Positions 45,370 through 55,104 of a stretch of 64,000 nucleotides of DNA are shown one piece after another (within the stretch, counting starts at the first letter, position 1; each line of letters begins with the position of its first letter). A program made the position numbers and the translations under genes. Source of the DNA: Bathynomus jamesi (Eukaryota > Arthropoda > Malacostraca > Isopoda > Cirolanidae); the NCBI GenBank assembly GCA_023014485.1, contig JAJOZX010001734.1, positions 669,001 through 733,000 on the forward strand. The letters run 5' to 3'. Below the pieces are notes generated by a model. That model had not been told where the DNA came from. It ran no database searches and saw only the letters and a list, made by a program, of their open reading frames with translations.

Positions 45370-47062
45370 GATGTGAATCATCCTGGGAGAGACAAATGAC
45401 ATACATTGGAACAACTGGATGCATGGTATGTATTCAAAGGCTACACTCTATGTTTGGAAGATGATACACTTTTGGCCTTAATTAATTCCACTTCAGATCC
45501 CTTTGCTACAGAGATATGCTATCACCGCTCATGTTGGGTGCAGTACATATCTTTCCATGCAACGATTCACAGGAATCTGAGTCGAAACTTCAGCAATCCA
45601 CCACCAGTAAAAGGTGATACGAATTGAGTTACAGAGTCACCAAATCAGAGACAATGGAGAACAGAACTATGGCATCAATCGTCTCACTTGCAGAAACCAA
45701 CAATGAGAGGTTCAACCTGGCAGAAGTGATGGAATTTCGAGTGACAGAAGAATGCTTGCCTATACTGAACATCAATGGCGTAATGAGAAAGGTGCAGAAG
45801 TCAAAATTGGTGGAAAAACTTAGCATGCAAAATATCGAACTCATTCCAAGTAAATACAATGCAATAATTGATATGGGATTCATCTGGCGCTTGTCCACAC
45901 CATATGCTGAAGACCGTGAGAAGTCAGATGGGACCATCTTCATATGGAGAGATTATGTATCTAAGGTATTCTCCATTATTCTGAACAGATACAAACATGC
46001 AACCCGGATTGTGCTTGTGAATGACCGCTATGATTTGCCTTTCCCTATCAAGGACAGTGAGCGGAATTAGCGATTGAGTAATTTAGGTTATGCTGAAGGT
46101 TTAAGAAATGTTTTCATGAAATCGTGAGACAAATTTCCATCATCCAAGGCTTTTCAACATATGTTCTTCAATTCTGCAAACAAACAACGTCTACAGCCAT
46201 TCCTCAAAAATGAGTTTATCATGTTACGTAGGGAGCATCCAAACATCGAAATCATCTCTTTGGTTGGTCCAAACTATTGGAATATATCTGCAGGTACCAG
46301 AATTGTGGATTATGAGTGTGAACCTCGTTCTTTATCCATTCCCAGATCCGTAAAGCTGGTATACAAACACTAGTTGTTATTGATGCAGAAGATACTGATG
46401 TTGTTTTGTCGGCATACGTTGCTCACAGTTCTGATGGATTTCTGGCGATCAAGCGCAAGAGAAACATCATAGATTGCCACACACTATGCCCCAAAGGATA
46501 TCGGAATCCTAATCCCCCTGCATATCCATAGTGGATCTGACAAAACGACTGCATTCTTCGACCATGGCAAGAAGACCATCTTTCAGAAAGGATCTTCCTC
46601 AGTTGAGGCCCCAGCTCTCCTCAGTTGAGTCGGGAAATCACTTTCAGTGACAGAAGAGGTATTTGACGATATGGCCACATATACTATATGCTTCATTTAC
46701 AATGATAAGATAAGCAAGTTCCTGGGTGATGCATGAGCACGGAAATGGAAACAGCTGAAGAGGAAATCAACAATGAGGCTCCCGCCAGATAGACACTCAC
46801 ATGACCTAAAACTGAGGAGAATGAATTACCAAACTTACATACTTCTGAACTTCGACAAGGCAGACACTCCTCCTTCTCCCCTGAACTATGGATGGACAAT
46901 TGATAATGGTATATGCAAGCCAGTGAGATATTTGATACAAAGCCATCTCTTCCAAGGAAACTGAATGAAATTATACAACAACAGGAAAAAGTTGTAACAG
47001 ATGACCCAATTGTTTCAGATAGGAGTGACTCTGACGATGACGATAAAGGTGTTGATGACTAG
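45370..47062 (+). pseudogene. Transposon-type conserved protein of unknown function, decayed
   Basis: In order on the plus strand, over several frames: 'LEQLDAWYVFKGYTLCLEDD', 'DPFATEICYHRSCWVQYISF', 'NRYKHATRIVLVNDRYDLPF', 'MFFNSANKQRLQPFLKNEF', 'VVIDAEDTDVVLSAYVAHSS', 'MRLPPDRHSHDLKLRRMNYQ' and 'PLNYGWTIDNGICKPVRY'. It ends with the acidic 'SDRSDSDDDDKGVDD' at 47062. I recognise the tail ('LPPD...NYGW...PVR') from a protein family present in many copies in invertebrate genomes, always uncharacterised. The 'DAEDTDVV' block is acidic enough to be a metal site, but no activity is established. Many stops show it is dead. Its position between long TIRs suggests it is that element's transposase. 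Confidence 0.6.
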
Positions 47063-47167
47063 GCATATGACGTTCGTCACTGACACATACAGACGTCCAT
47101 TATTATTCTAAGTGTACTTTGTTTCACTAATAAATAACTTCTTTGAACCTGAAAATAGCATGTACAT

Positions 47168-47759
47168 TAGGGTGGATCGATTTTACATTTTTTTCGATTT
47201 CCATATTCTAATAGAGACAAAAACTTGCGCATGCATGAGAAAATAGCCTCTGCAAAATCTTAGCTTAATAGGTAATCATCTTCTGCCCCCGGCAGAGCGA
47301 TGAAAATCATATTTTAGTAGTCAAAAACGTATTTCTAAACCCTAGCCTAGAGTCATAAAATTTTGCGTGTGTGTTATTTCATGCCTAAGCAACGATATAA
47401 ATGCTATGGGAAATATATAAATGCATTATTTAAGACAAAGAGCCGATCTGAAAATATGTATATTATACACATATTTTCAGATCGGCTCTTTGTCTTAAAT
47501 AATGCATTTATATATTTCCCATAGCATTTATATCGTTGCTTAGGCATGAAATAACACACACGCAAAATTTTATGACTCTAGGCTAGGGTTTAAAAATACG
47601 TTTTTGACTACTAAAATATGATTTTCATCGCTCTGCCGGGGGCAGAAGATGATTACCTATTAGCTAAGACTTTGCAGAGGCTATTTTCTCATGCATGCGC
47701 AAGTTTTTATCTCTATTAGAATATGGAAATCGAAAAAAATGTAAAATCGATCCACCCTA
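47168..47759. mobile_element. 592-bp near-perfect palindromic MITE with 8-bp target duplication
   Basis: TAGGGTGGATCGATTTTACA at the left is inverted at 47740-47759. The two halves mirror each other along their whole length, with only a few mismatches and a centre near 47463 (TATATTATACACATA). ATGTACAT is duplicated exactly at 47160-47167 and 47760-47767. No coding capacity. The terminus and duplication length match the TAGGGTG elements at 16.6 and 49.5 kb. Confidence 0.95.
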
Positions 47760-47765
47760 ATGTAC

Positions 47766-48237
47766 ATTGTACAATATATGAGGGGTCGCGCGTCTTAAGG
47801 TACCTAAGCTCCACCACAGGCGAAAACGTGTTTTTGATGGATATCACTATTTTCACCCTTCCTTTATCGCGTGGTTTGGGTTATAATGACCTTACAACAC
47901 TAGAAGTATGGTTGAAAACCTTATGAAGCGAACTACTTTTTTCACCTCTATCGCCAGCCAAAAGTTCACCCAAAGTTCGGCATAATAAGAAAAACAAAAA
48001 ATAAAAAAAATATGTATATATGAAATATAAAATATGAAAATCTATTCCAAAAACTCATCAACATCTTCATTAGCATACTTAGAACTCTAATTTAGCCAAA
48101 AATGAACTTTCTAGCTCAATTAATAACAGAGATATTCTTGCCAGAATATTGCTGAACTTTGGAAGCGATTTCTGACGAATTTTAATTTTGGCGCTTAGGT
48201 ACCTTAAGACGCGGGACCCCTCATATATTGTACATAC
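47766..48237. mobile_element. MITE with 40-bp terminal inverted repeats
   Basis: GTACAATATATGAGGGGTCS followed by CGCGTCTTAAGGTACCTAAG at the left is inverted at 48187-48237. The exact ends are uncertain because the flanking GTACAATATA is also palindromic. It directly abuts the right target duplication of the 592-bp palindrome. No genes. Confidence 0.75.
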
Positions 48238-48784
48238 TGTAGAACAAAAATCAAACTTGAGCAGAACTGAATGTGTCATGAATATATATTGTTAAGGTTG
48301 ATTTCATGGTACCCATTTTGGATGCTGTTGATCTATCATGGATTATGTTAGATAAAACTCCTATCTGTTGTTACAAATGAGTTTCTCGACCTCAAAAACC
48401 TACATTTAGACAACAAGAACGCACCTTTAGCATGAATACAAGTGAAGATATGCCAATATTGTTTTTGTGGCGACCATCTAGGATTTCGCCGCCTAGCGGA
48501 GTTAGCCCACATTTTCGCGAGGGATGTCCAAGCTTATTTTGATCAGTATCCCCAATTCATCTAAAATCAACCCTTCAAACCTTGATCAGGAGAAATTGGT
48601 CACGGACTGTATTGGAGGGTTCTCTACTAATTTAACTTACCTTTAGAGAGCAACTAGGGAACTTACTAAAAAGTTTTCTCTTTGTAGGAACACTATAATA
48701 TTTTCACTCATTTTCAAACCTAAACTTCGGTCACAAGTACTATTGGGGTTTAAATAGTTATAAATTTAATCAACTTTGTTATCT

Positions 48785-49077
48785 AAATGTTCCACAGTGA
48801 TGTAAATTCCAATTGCAATAATAACTTAATTCAAATATACCCTCCATGGAGTACGCAGAGCTAAAATCAAGGTCTGGAGTTTTCGAGATGCCTAGACACT
48901 CGCGTTTGAAAGATGAGAAGTCATAGACAGTAGGAAAGATGGATTGAGGAAGATTGTTCCAGAGTTGACCAGTTGAGTAGATGAAAGATTGAAAATACAG
49001 ATTAACCCTTGCGTTAGAGAGTTGGCGAGAAATGAATAGTATGCCCGCAAATGTGTGAGTGCAATTGCAATTGCAAT
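48785..49077 (-). pseudogene. LINE 3' end inserted in Polinton copy B
   Basis: On the minus strand: 'SRQLSNARVNLYFQSFIYST', then 'GQLWNNLPQSIFPTVYDFSS' and 'FKRECLGISKTPDL'. This is the ORF2 C-terminus of the family at 42040-43600. Its 5' end at about 49077 falls inside Polinton gene Z after 'DAPSYAIIC'. It is 5' truncated to under 300 bp. The junction is marked by a CAATTGCAATTGCAATGCAA repeat. Confidence 0.78.
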
Positions 49078-49194
49078 GCAAATAATGGCATATGAGGGTG
49101 CATCACTAATCTGCTCTCTCATTGTGCCTACACCTGAAGGTACTTTATAACGATCCTCGCCCCACTTCTCAACTACCACGAAGATTCTGTTCAT
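49078..49194 (-). pseudogene. Polinton gene Z, copy B, truncated by a LINE
   Basis: Only the first 39 codons or so remain ('MNRIFVVVEKWGEDRYKVPS' to 'DAPSYAIIC'), matching gene Z of copy A. The rest is replaced by LINE sequence. The frame is open upstream into the end of gene Y. Confidence 0.7.
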
Positions 49195-49452
49195 CTCCTC
49201 AACACTTAAATAAATAACATTCTGTTTACCAGAGTTTGTCCACAACTCGTTTCAAGTACATAATTAACAGCGCCGGTTTTACGCCTGAACACACGGACTG
49301 ACTTCGTCACGGACACGTCGTATACCGCATTGAGGATACTGTTCAACGGAAGCTCTATCGTTTTCTATTGTGAGGAGTGTATGTATAGTCGGCTCAAGCT
49401 CTGAGGTGACTATGAGCCGAAAGTGCGCGGTTTGGCTCGGTGGGATGTGTAA

Positions 49453-52400
49453 TAGGGTGGGGTGAAACGCAATTTTTTGGGGAATATTTATTTGCTCCAC
49501 CTATAATTTGCTGTATTGGGTTCTATAGATGACATAAAGTAATACAAAAGAAAAATCAATTTTGCCCTACTAGCGAATTTTTGAGAAAAACAAAATGGCC
49601 GCTAGTCAAACATATAAATGCTTATAACTTGAAACATATGCATCCAATTAAAAGACACTATAGAATACAAATGATCCAAAATAAAGAAATACAATAGAAA
49701 GTGCCCTTTTATCAATTATTTTCTCAATTTTAAATTTTATCAAAATTTACCTCGGTAAATATCACAAATAAATCACTTTTTTCTAAATGAAAAATTTTTT
49801 GATGACCGAAGTATATTACTTTGATAGTAGTTAATAGCCTTATATAATTTTGAATATTCAAACTATAATCTACAACAACACTAATCAACGAGAAATTATT
49901 GACATTTTATTACCACAATTGCAGAAACATATAATCAATACACTTCCAAAAAGATCCCTTTTAAAAAATCGTGAAGTGTTTGCTTTTATGAAATTTTGGT
50001 GAATTATTTCAGTCTCTAATTAAAAGCTAATTGTCAAAAAGTGAAGTCATTTCTTTCTTGGTTTCCATACATGGCAGCAATGAACGAGACCTAATTTTTG
50101 CTCTTATAAATCCATCACGGAATTCTTGGGAATATAGAGATGAGGTCGCATCGGTGACAAGTTTTATTGCCCTCTCGACACTTTGTGAATGAAGTGGATA
50201 ATTGGGTAGGCACAGTTTTTTTAACCCTAAGTGCATTGCGTTCAATATTTGTGAGCGCAATAGTGAGGAGAGGTTCGGTCAGCATTTCTCTTGACCCGTA
50301 AATAATATCATCCCATGCGTTTGCGTTGAAATTTATCTCAGGAACCTTAAATTCTCTGATTTTGGACATATTTTCCGTTTTTGTTCTAATGTTCATGATG
50401 AAATCAACTGCTCTGTTTCGTTTTTGTTCTTATATCTGACAACATTGCGATCAGAACATTTTCGCCATAAGCAAAATATGCGTTTCTAGTAATGTAAGGC
50501 TTCGCTACAGTCTGAACATCCTTTGGAAGAAGATGAATTCTTTTAATTGCTCCAAATATGTGATGTGGTCCATTCCATATATATGGTCTACTCTTGATAT
50601 CGAACCAGCTTGGTCCATAATTTGTAACAATGAAGAAAATGATTGAATAAAGAGCCAATGAAGGAGTTTTCTCTGCAATGTATAGGCGGCAGACACGATT
50701 TGCTAATGTCAGCCATCGAGAATGGTTCAGTGGTTCGGGTTTTGTATTTTCCAAATCTTTTGGGACATTTCCCACTTCTTATAACCACAATAATTTTTTA
50801 CAATTACTGTTGATCTTGGCTAAGATCATCGATAACCTCTTCTGATATGTGTGTTAAATCAATGCCTTCTCTAATTGGTTTGAAATTGACTGTAGGCATT
50901 TTTTCACATTCTTTCAGTGCTACTCCGATTTTTCCCGTGAAACATGTTGGACCTTTTGTTTTACCATCAAAATGTTCAAATAAGTGTCGAAGGGGAAGTT
51001 CATTTGTATGCAGCATACAAATGCCCCATTGTAACGGTTTCTTTTGTTTTTCTTCTATGAGGTTGATGATCCCACCCTTGGCACCTGTGTTGATATTTGT
51101 ACTGTCACATCCTATGAGACGAATGCTCTCATTAATAGCTGACTCTTGAAAGAAGGAGAACAAACTATCAGCTATATCTTGAGCTTTACCAGAAGAAGGA
51201 ACTACATGGGTTAAATATTCATTTCCTGGCTCAGACACCAAAACATAGTGTGCCTCTCTAATGGAGTCTCCGTACCATTTGTTTCCTTTCTTCACCTTCA
51301 CCAACGTCTTGTCCATTCTTTCGTCAAAAAATACAGCAGATATGACAGCAGGACTAGCTTTACTCTCCATCACCAAACGTTTTCTCATTTTCTCTCTTTC
51401 CCGTCGGATTTTGTTCTTGTCAATCAAAAGCGTACTATCTTCTTTAGTGATTGCTCCATAATCAACTAAAGCAGCTGAAGCCAAAGCAGCTGCTGCTCGA
51501 TCTGAAATTCCAAATCTATCGGCTTCCATCGCAAAAGTAGGCAATGGAAGTCTCATTTGACCTTGTATGGCAACTGACCCATAGTCTGATTCACTCTGAT
51601 GTGGGTCTAATTCATATTGTGTGGAAGTACTCTCTACATCTGAAAAACACTCTATTTCGGTTAAAATATGAGAGTCCTTCATTTCTCTTCTTCTTTTAAC
51701 CATTCCTTCTTCTGTCCACAATTTCCTAGACTGCATTTTTTTAATTCATTTTGTCATGACTTTATCAACGCCCCTTGTTTTATTTGTATGCGTCGATCGC
51801 TGATTCTGTAAAAACAGAAGCTCTTGTTTTGGTACCTTCATTCTCTTCGACAGGTGCATCTTATGTGAACATCTTCGCAGCTCTGAAGACAGCCAAAGTT
51901 TTGATGGGAGATAAAAGCGCATTTGCAGGCACTGATATCGAATAATTCTTCCAAGGTGTTATTAAAATTTTCTCTCATTTTGACACTACTTTTTGATCTA
52001 CTAAGATCGTTTGCTTTGCCGATGAACCGCTTTAATTTGATATAAACTGATTTGTCAGCTATTGCAGGAATTGAAGCTTTTCTCCAAATAGAGAATATAT
52101 CCTCAGTAATTTTGTTAAAAATATCGGAGTTATGTGAAGTCATTGAAATGGCTTCTTTTAAAAGAACATGGTATTGGCCCACCGGTTTATTTGTTGGCAA
52201 TATTGTAAGAGGAAGCTCTTGTACGGTTCCAAATATAAAATGTGGTTTTGATTGACTCCTTGTAGCTCTAATGTTTGAAGCAGAAGCCATATTTGTTACT
52301 AATTATCAGAAATTACCTATTCCAAATCCAACAAAAACCTGAAAAATAAAAGATTTCACTAAACATCTGAAACATTTATATGAGGTAGAAAATGTGAAAT

Positions 52401-52616
52401 AAACAATGTTTGCTTCAGCAAATGTTTTTGTAAAAAGAATACTTTTCGAGTTATGAAGCGTATAATGAATGACTGGAGGCCATTTTTTGGGTGGGAAAAA
52501 ATGGGGTACATAGGATGAATTGAAATTTTTTTAATTCTCATATTCTTTTTTATCACCCTTCAATCCATCTTATTACCAGTGAAGCAATAGTTGAAAAAAA
52601 TTTTCACCCCACCATA
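49453..52616 (-). mobile_element. TAGGGTG-terminated hAT-like element inserted in Polinton gene Y
   Basis: The left end TAGGGTGGGGTGAAA is matched by the inverted right end TATGGTGGGGTGAAA (52602-52616). The immediate 8-bp flanks do not match. A 7/8 match (GTGGGATG at 49440-49447, GGGGGATG at 52622-52629) would imply ends six bases or so further out. The element is 3.16 kb and holds a broken minus-strand transposase of the same family as 16568-18921. Confidence 0.82.
50027..52290 (-). pseudogene. hAT-like transposase of the TAGGGTG group, full length but broken
   Basis: The N-terminal block (52290-51838) reads 'MASASNIRATRSQSKPHFIF', 'DIFSIWRKASIPAIADKS' and the Cys-rich 'FDISACKCAFISH'. A frameshift follows, then the core (51736-50804): 'MRLPLPTFAMEADRFGISDR', 'AVFFDERMDKTL' (candidate first Asp), 'IGCDSTNINTGAKGG' (candidate second Asp) and 'WGICMLHTNELPLRHLF' (CxxH). 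After more breaks come 'LNHSRWLTLANRVCRLYI' (50775-50404), 'IREFKVPEINFNANAWDD' and 'HSQSVERAIKLVTDATSS' (to 50027). The same N- and C-terminal blocks flank the deleted core of 17195-18296. The hAT relationship is inferred from D...CxxH and the termini. Confidence 0.68.
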
Positions 52617-52954
52617 ATGAAGGGGGATGAGTCACGCAGGGCGCGTCATACCAAGCGTTAGTGATTCGTGCACGAAGTTGTTCCAACATGAAACAATCAT
52701 GTGAATACTTGTATCCCATTATGCGGGCAATCAGAATATTTCCGATATATGAAGTAATACCGACTTTAACGTTTTACCGGAACCATATCTCTTCGTCCAT
52801 GTTCTCATCACATTAACACTCCGGCGCTCTATTTGAGAGAAACATGTGCCCGTATCTGTCATTTTTGTTAGCGAGTAATACTCATTCTTAAACTCTATTA
52901 AAAACTCGCACAAGCCTTTAGCCACAACCTCACTGCGAATCTCATCATGATATA

Positions 52955-54300
52955 CAGGGTGTCCCAGAATTAACTATCTATTTCAATGAAATCGGACAAA
53001 TTTTTTAAAAACACACTTTTATTTATGTTTATCATGTTTAATATGTGTTAAAAATGTATAAATTTCTAAATTTTTTTCATAATTTTATTTTCATAATTTT
53101 TTCATAGTTTTTCATAGTTTTATTTTCATTCTCTTTCAGAACCCTATTAATAATGAATACACAAGAACGCATCTTTGTTGTAACATCCCGTATCAAAGGA
53201 ATGCAATGTAATGAAATCAGAGAAAAATTTACAAGAAGATTCCACAGAACCGGTCCTACAGACAAAGCGATTCGTGAACTTGTGAACAAATTTAAGAGAA
53301 CTGGATCCGTACACGACGAGGTGGGAAGAGGATGCCCAAGGACAGCACGTAACAGTACCGAACAGGTACGACAATTGTTTGAGGATGAACCAACAACTTC
53401 GGTTAGGGAGGCCGGTCGAAGACTCAACATATCCAAGACAACAGTTCATAGAATCTTGCGTTCGACACTGATGAAAAAGGCTTATCACATTCAAGAGGAT
53501 TATCCAAATCGAGCAGCAAGGTGTGCAGAAATTGTGGATCAAATCGAAAATGAAAGTTTATTGGATAACATCTTATTCAGTGATGAGGCGACTTTCCACA
53601 CGTGTGGTAAAGTCAATCGACACAACTGTCATATCTGGTCCAATGAAAGACCGTCTGAAGTCATAGAATGGCAAAGAGACTCTCCAAAAGTTAACGTGTG
53701 GCTTGGAATGACCAAATCCAAAATTTATGGCCCATTCTTCTTTGCGGTAGCAACTGTAACAGGTACCGTCTACCTTGATATGCTTCAGCAGTTTCTCGAA
53801 CCACAGCTTCTTGATGATGGCATTCTTGATAATGTTGTGTTTCAACAAGATGGAGCACCATGTCATTATGCTCTAATTGTTCGAGAATACCTCAACAGAC
53901 GCCTTCCGAATCGGTGGATTGGACGTGGAGGACCTCGACCTTGGCCTCCGCGTTCTCCGGATTTGACACCCCTGGATTTCTTTGCATGGGGTTTCATAAA
54001 AACAAAGGTTTATCGCCAAAAGATCAATAGTTTAGCTGAACTTAAAGAACGCATCCAGTTGGCAGTGCGGGAGATAACACCTAAAATGCTTCAAAATGTG
54101 TTTCGCAGCGCTGAGGATAGATTTGAAATTTGCAGATACAGACGGTGCACATGTTGAAACTTCTCAATAAAGTTTTGACTTATGATTTATAAATCTATTT
54201 GTTTTTGTATCATAATTTAGTAATAAACACAAAATTATGTCAGTTTTTATTAAATTTGTCCGATTTCATTGAAATAGATAGTTAATTCTGGGACACCCTG
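52955..54300 (+). mobile_element. Full-length DD41D Tc1/mariner-type element, probably autonomous
   Basis: CAGGGTGTCCCAGAATTAAC at the left is inverted at the right end, and TA flanks both sides (52953-52954, 54301-54302). It is 1346 bp with one uninterrupted transposase gene. Of the three copies in the window, only this one is complete. The inverted termini match for about 50 bp. Confidence 0.95.
53153..54157 (+). CDS. DD41D mariner-type transposase, intact (334 aa)
   Basis: It starts at 53153 ('MNTQERIFVVTSRIKGMQCN') and stops after 'RRCTC'. The N-terminal third is helix-turn-helix-like ('NEIREKFTRRFHRTGPTDKA', then 'SVREAGRRLNISKTTVHRIL'). Catalytic blocks: 'ILFSDEATFHTC' (first Asp, about residue 143), 'VVFQQDGAPCHYA' (second Asp) and 'PWPPRSPDLTPLDFFAWG' (third Asp, in PLDFF). 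I count 41 residues between the second and third Asp, the spacing reported for rosa/VISITOR-type Tc1/mariner elements. No stop or frameshift. It could supply transposase in trans to the two deleted copies at 7.7 and 36.1 kb. Confidence 0.93.
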   Translation: MNTQERIFVVTSRIKGMQCNEIREKFTRRFHRTGPTDKAIRELVNKFKRTGSVHDEVGRGCPRTARNSTEQVRQLFEDEPTTSVREAGRRLNISKTTVHRILRSTLMKKAYHIQEDYPNRAARCAEIVDQIENESLLDNILFSDEATFHTCGKVNRHNCHIWSNERPSEVIEWQRDSPKVNVWLGMTKSKIYGPFFFAVATVTGTVYLDMLQQFLEPQLLDDGILDNVVFQQDGAPCHYALIVREYLNRRLPNRWIGRGGPRPWPPRSPDLTPLDFFAWGFIKTKVYRQKINSLAELKERIQLAVREITPKMLQNVFRSAEDRFEICRYRRCTC

Positions 54301-55104
54301 TATAGGAACGTAATAAAAATATTTTAGACTGTCCATGATAACAAAATTTATATTCTCAGACGCAGGGTATGCGTACTCGGTGTGATGTAATATGACATAA
54401 TATCGCTTCAACACCATTCGTCAACAAGGCTCACTACCCATACTCGTTGCTTCTCTTCTGCACGTGATGTTTCTTTCACTTCGCGGTGTATGTGCGCCTT
54501 TACACAGTTTAGTCGTATGACGTAGTCCATTACATCGTTTCAACCATGAAACCCCGGAATGCTCTCGCCAGAATATCCGTAGAGTATTTGGATCTCGTGG
54601 TCCTCACGCTTCGCTCGGTTCAATATGGCCTTAAAAGCCTCAATGGAGGGAGGACTAGTAATTCTTTGGGTGTTCACCACATCTGTAGATTTTATCGAAT
54701 CCCAATTCATGAATGTCGAGTACGCAATATCAAACGTAGCCATCACTTTTCCGTCTACGCAAGAATTCTTCAAAACACATGTCTGAGATCCAGGGCTTGT
54801 TGGGGTCAACTGAGCACGCAGGGAGGAGATATGACCAGTTAGTAGCAGGAATCACGTGACCCCCTTTGATTGGGCATAGAGTGGGCGGTGCTTAGCTTTT
54901 TTACTGCAAACACACACACACACACACGGAGGAGAAAATTAAACGCTAATTGAAACATAATTTAATTTAAATAAATAAAAACATCGTCAACAAGTAATTA
55001 GTCTCTAATTCACGGCATATATTCAAATACACGTAATAAATAAATAAACATCGTCAACAAGTAATTAGACATATATATATATATATATATATATAACAAA
55101 ACAT

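Larger units (their letters stand above)
43811..48633 (+). mobile_element. Large DNA element with roughly 390-bp terminal inverted repeats
   Basis: 43811-44200 is inverted at about 48240-48633. The outer ends read AATTTAGTAGAGRACCCTCY, and the arms stay about 90% similar through AATACAGTCCGTGACCAAT and 'AAAATAAGCTTGG'. No clear target duplication was found outside the arms. Between the arms lies a decayed plus-strand gene (45370-47062). Two MITEs (47168-47759 and 47766-48237) sit just inside the right arm. Without these the element is about 3.8 kb. I do not recognise the superfamily. Confidence 0.7.
49207..52689 (-). pseudogene. Polinton gene Y, copy B, split by a TAGGGTG element
   Basis: The N-terminal part starts at 52689 ('MLEQLRARITNAWYDAP') and reaches 'CVTHPPS' at about 52630. 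A 3164-bp transposon then interrupts it. The C-terminal part resumes left of 49452 with 'LIVTSELEP' and 'VYDVSVTKSVRVFR', in broken frames. The match to gene Y in copy A is clear on both sides. Confidence 0.7.
52700..54743 (-). pseudogene. Polinton gene X, copy B, split by a DD41D element
   Basis: It starts at 54743 ('MATFDIAYSTFMNWDSI') and contains 'ILYGYSGESIPGFHG', then a stop. It continues with 'VKAHIHREVKETSRAE' and, in another frame, 'HHTEYAYPASENINFVIMDS' to 54303. The intact DD41D element (52955-54300) then interrupts. The C-terminal part resumes at 52925 with 'MAKGLCEFLIEFKNEYYSL'. It aligns throughout with gene X of copy A. Confidence 0.7.

Noticed and set aside
38586..54440. A shared or programmed frameshift in Polinton gene X of both copies
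   Set aside because: Both copies change frame near the same point, but the shift sizes differ (+1 against +2), so independent indels are more likely than recoding.
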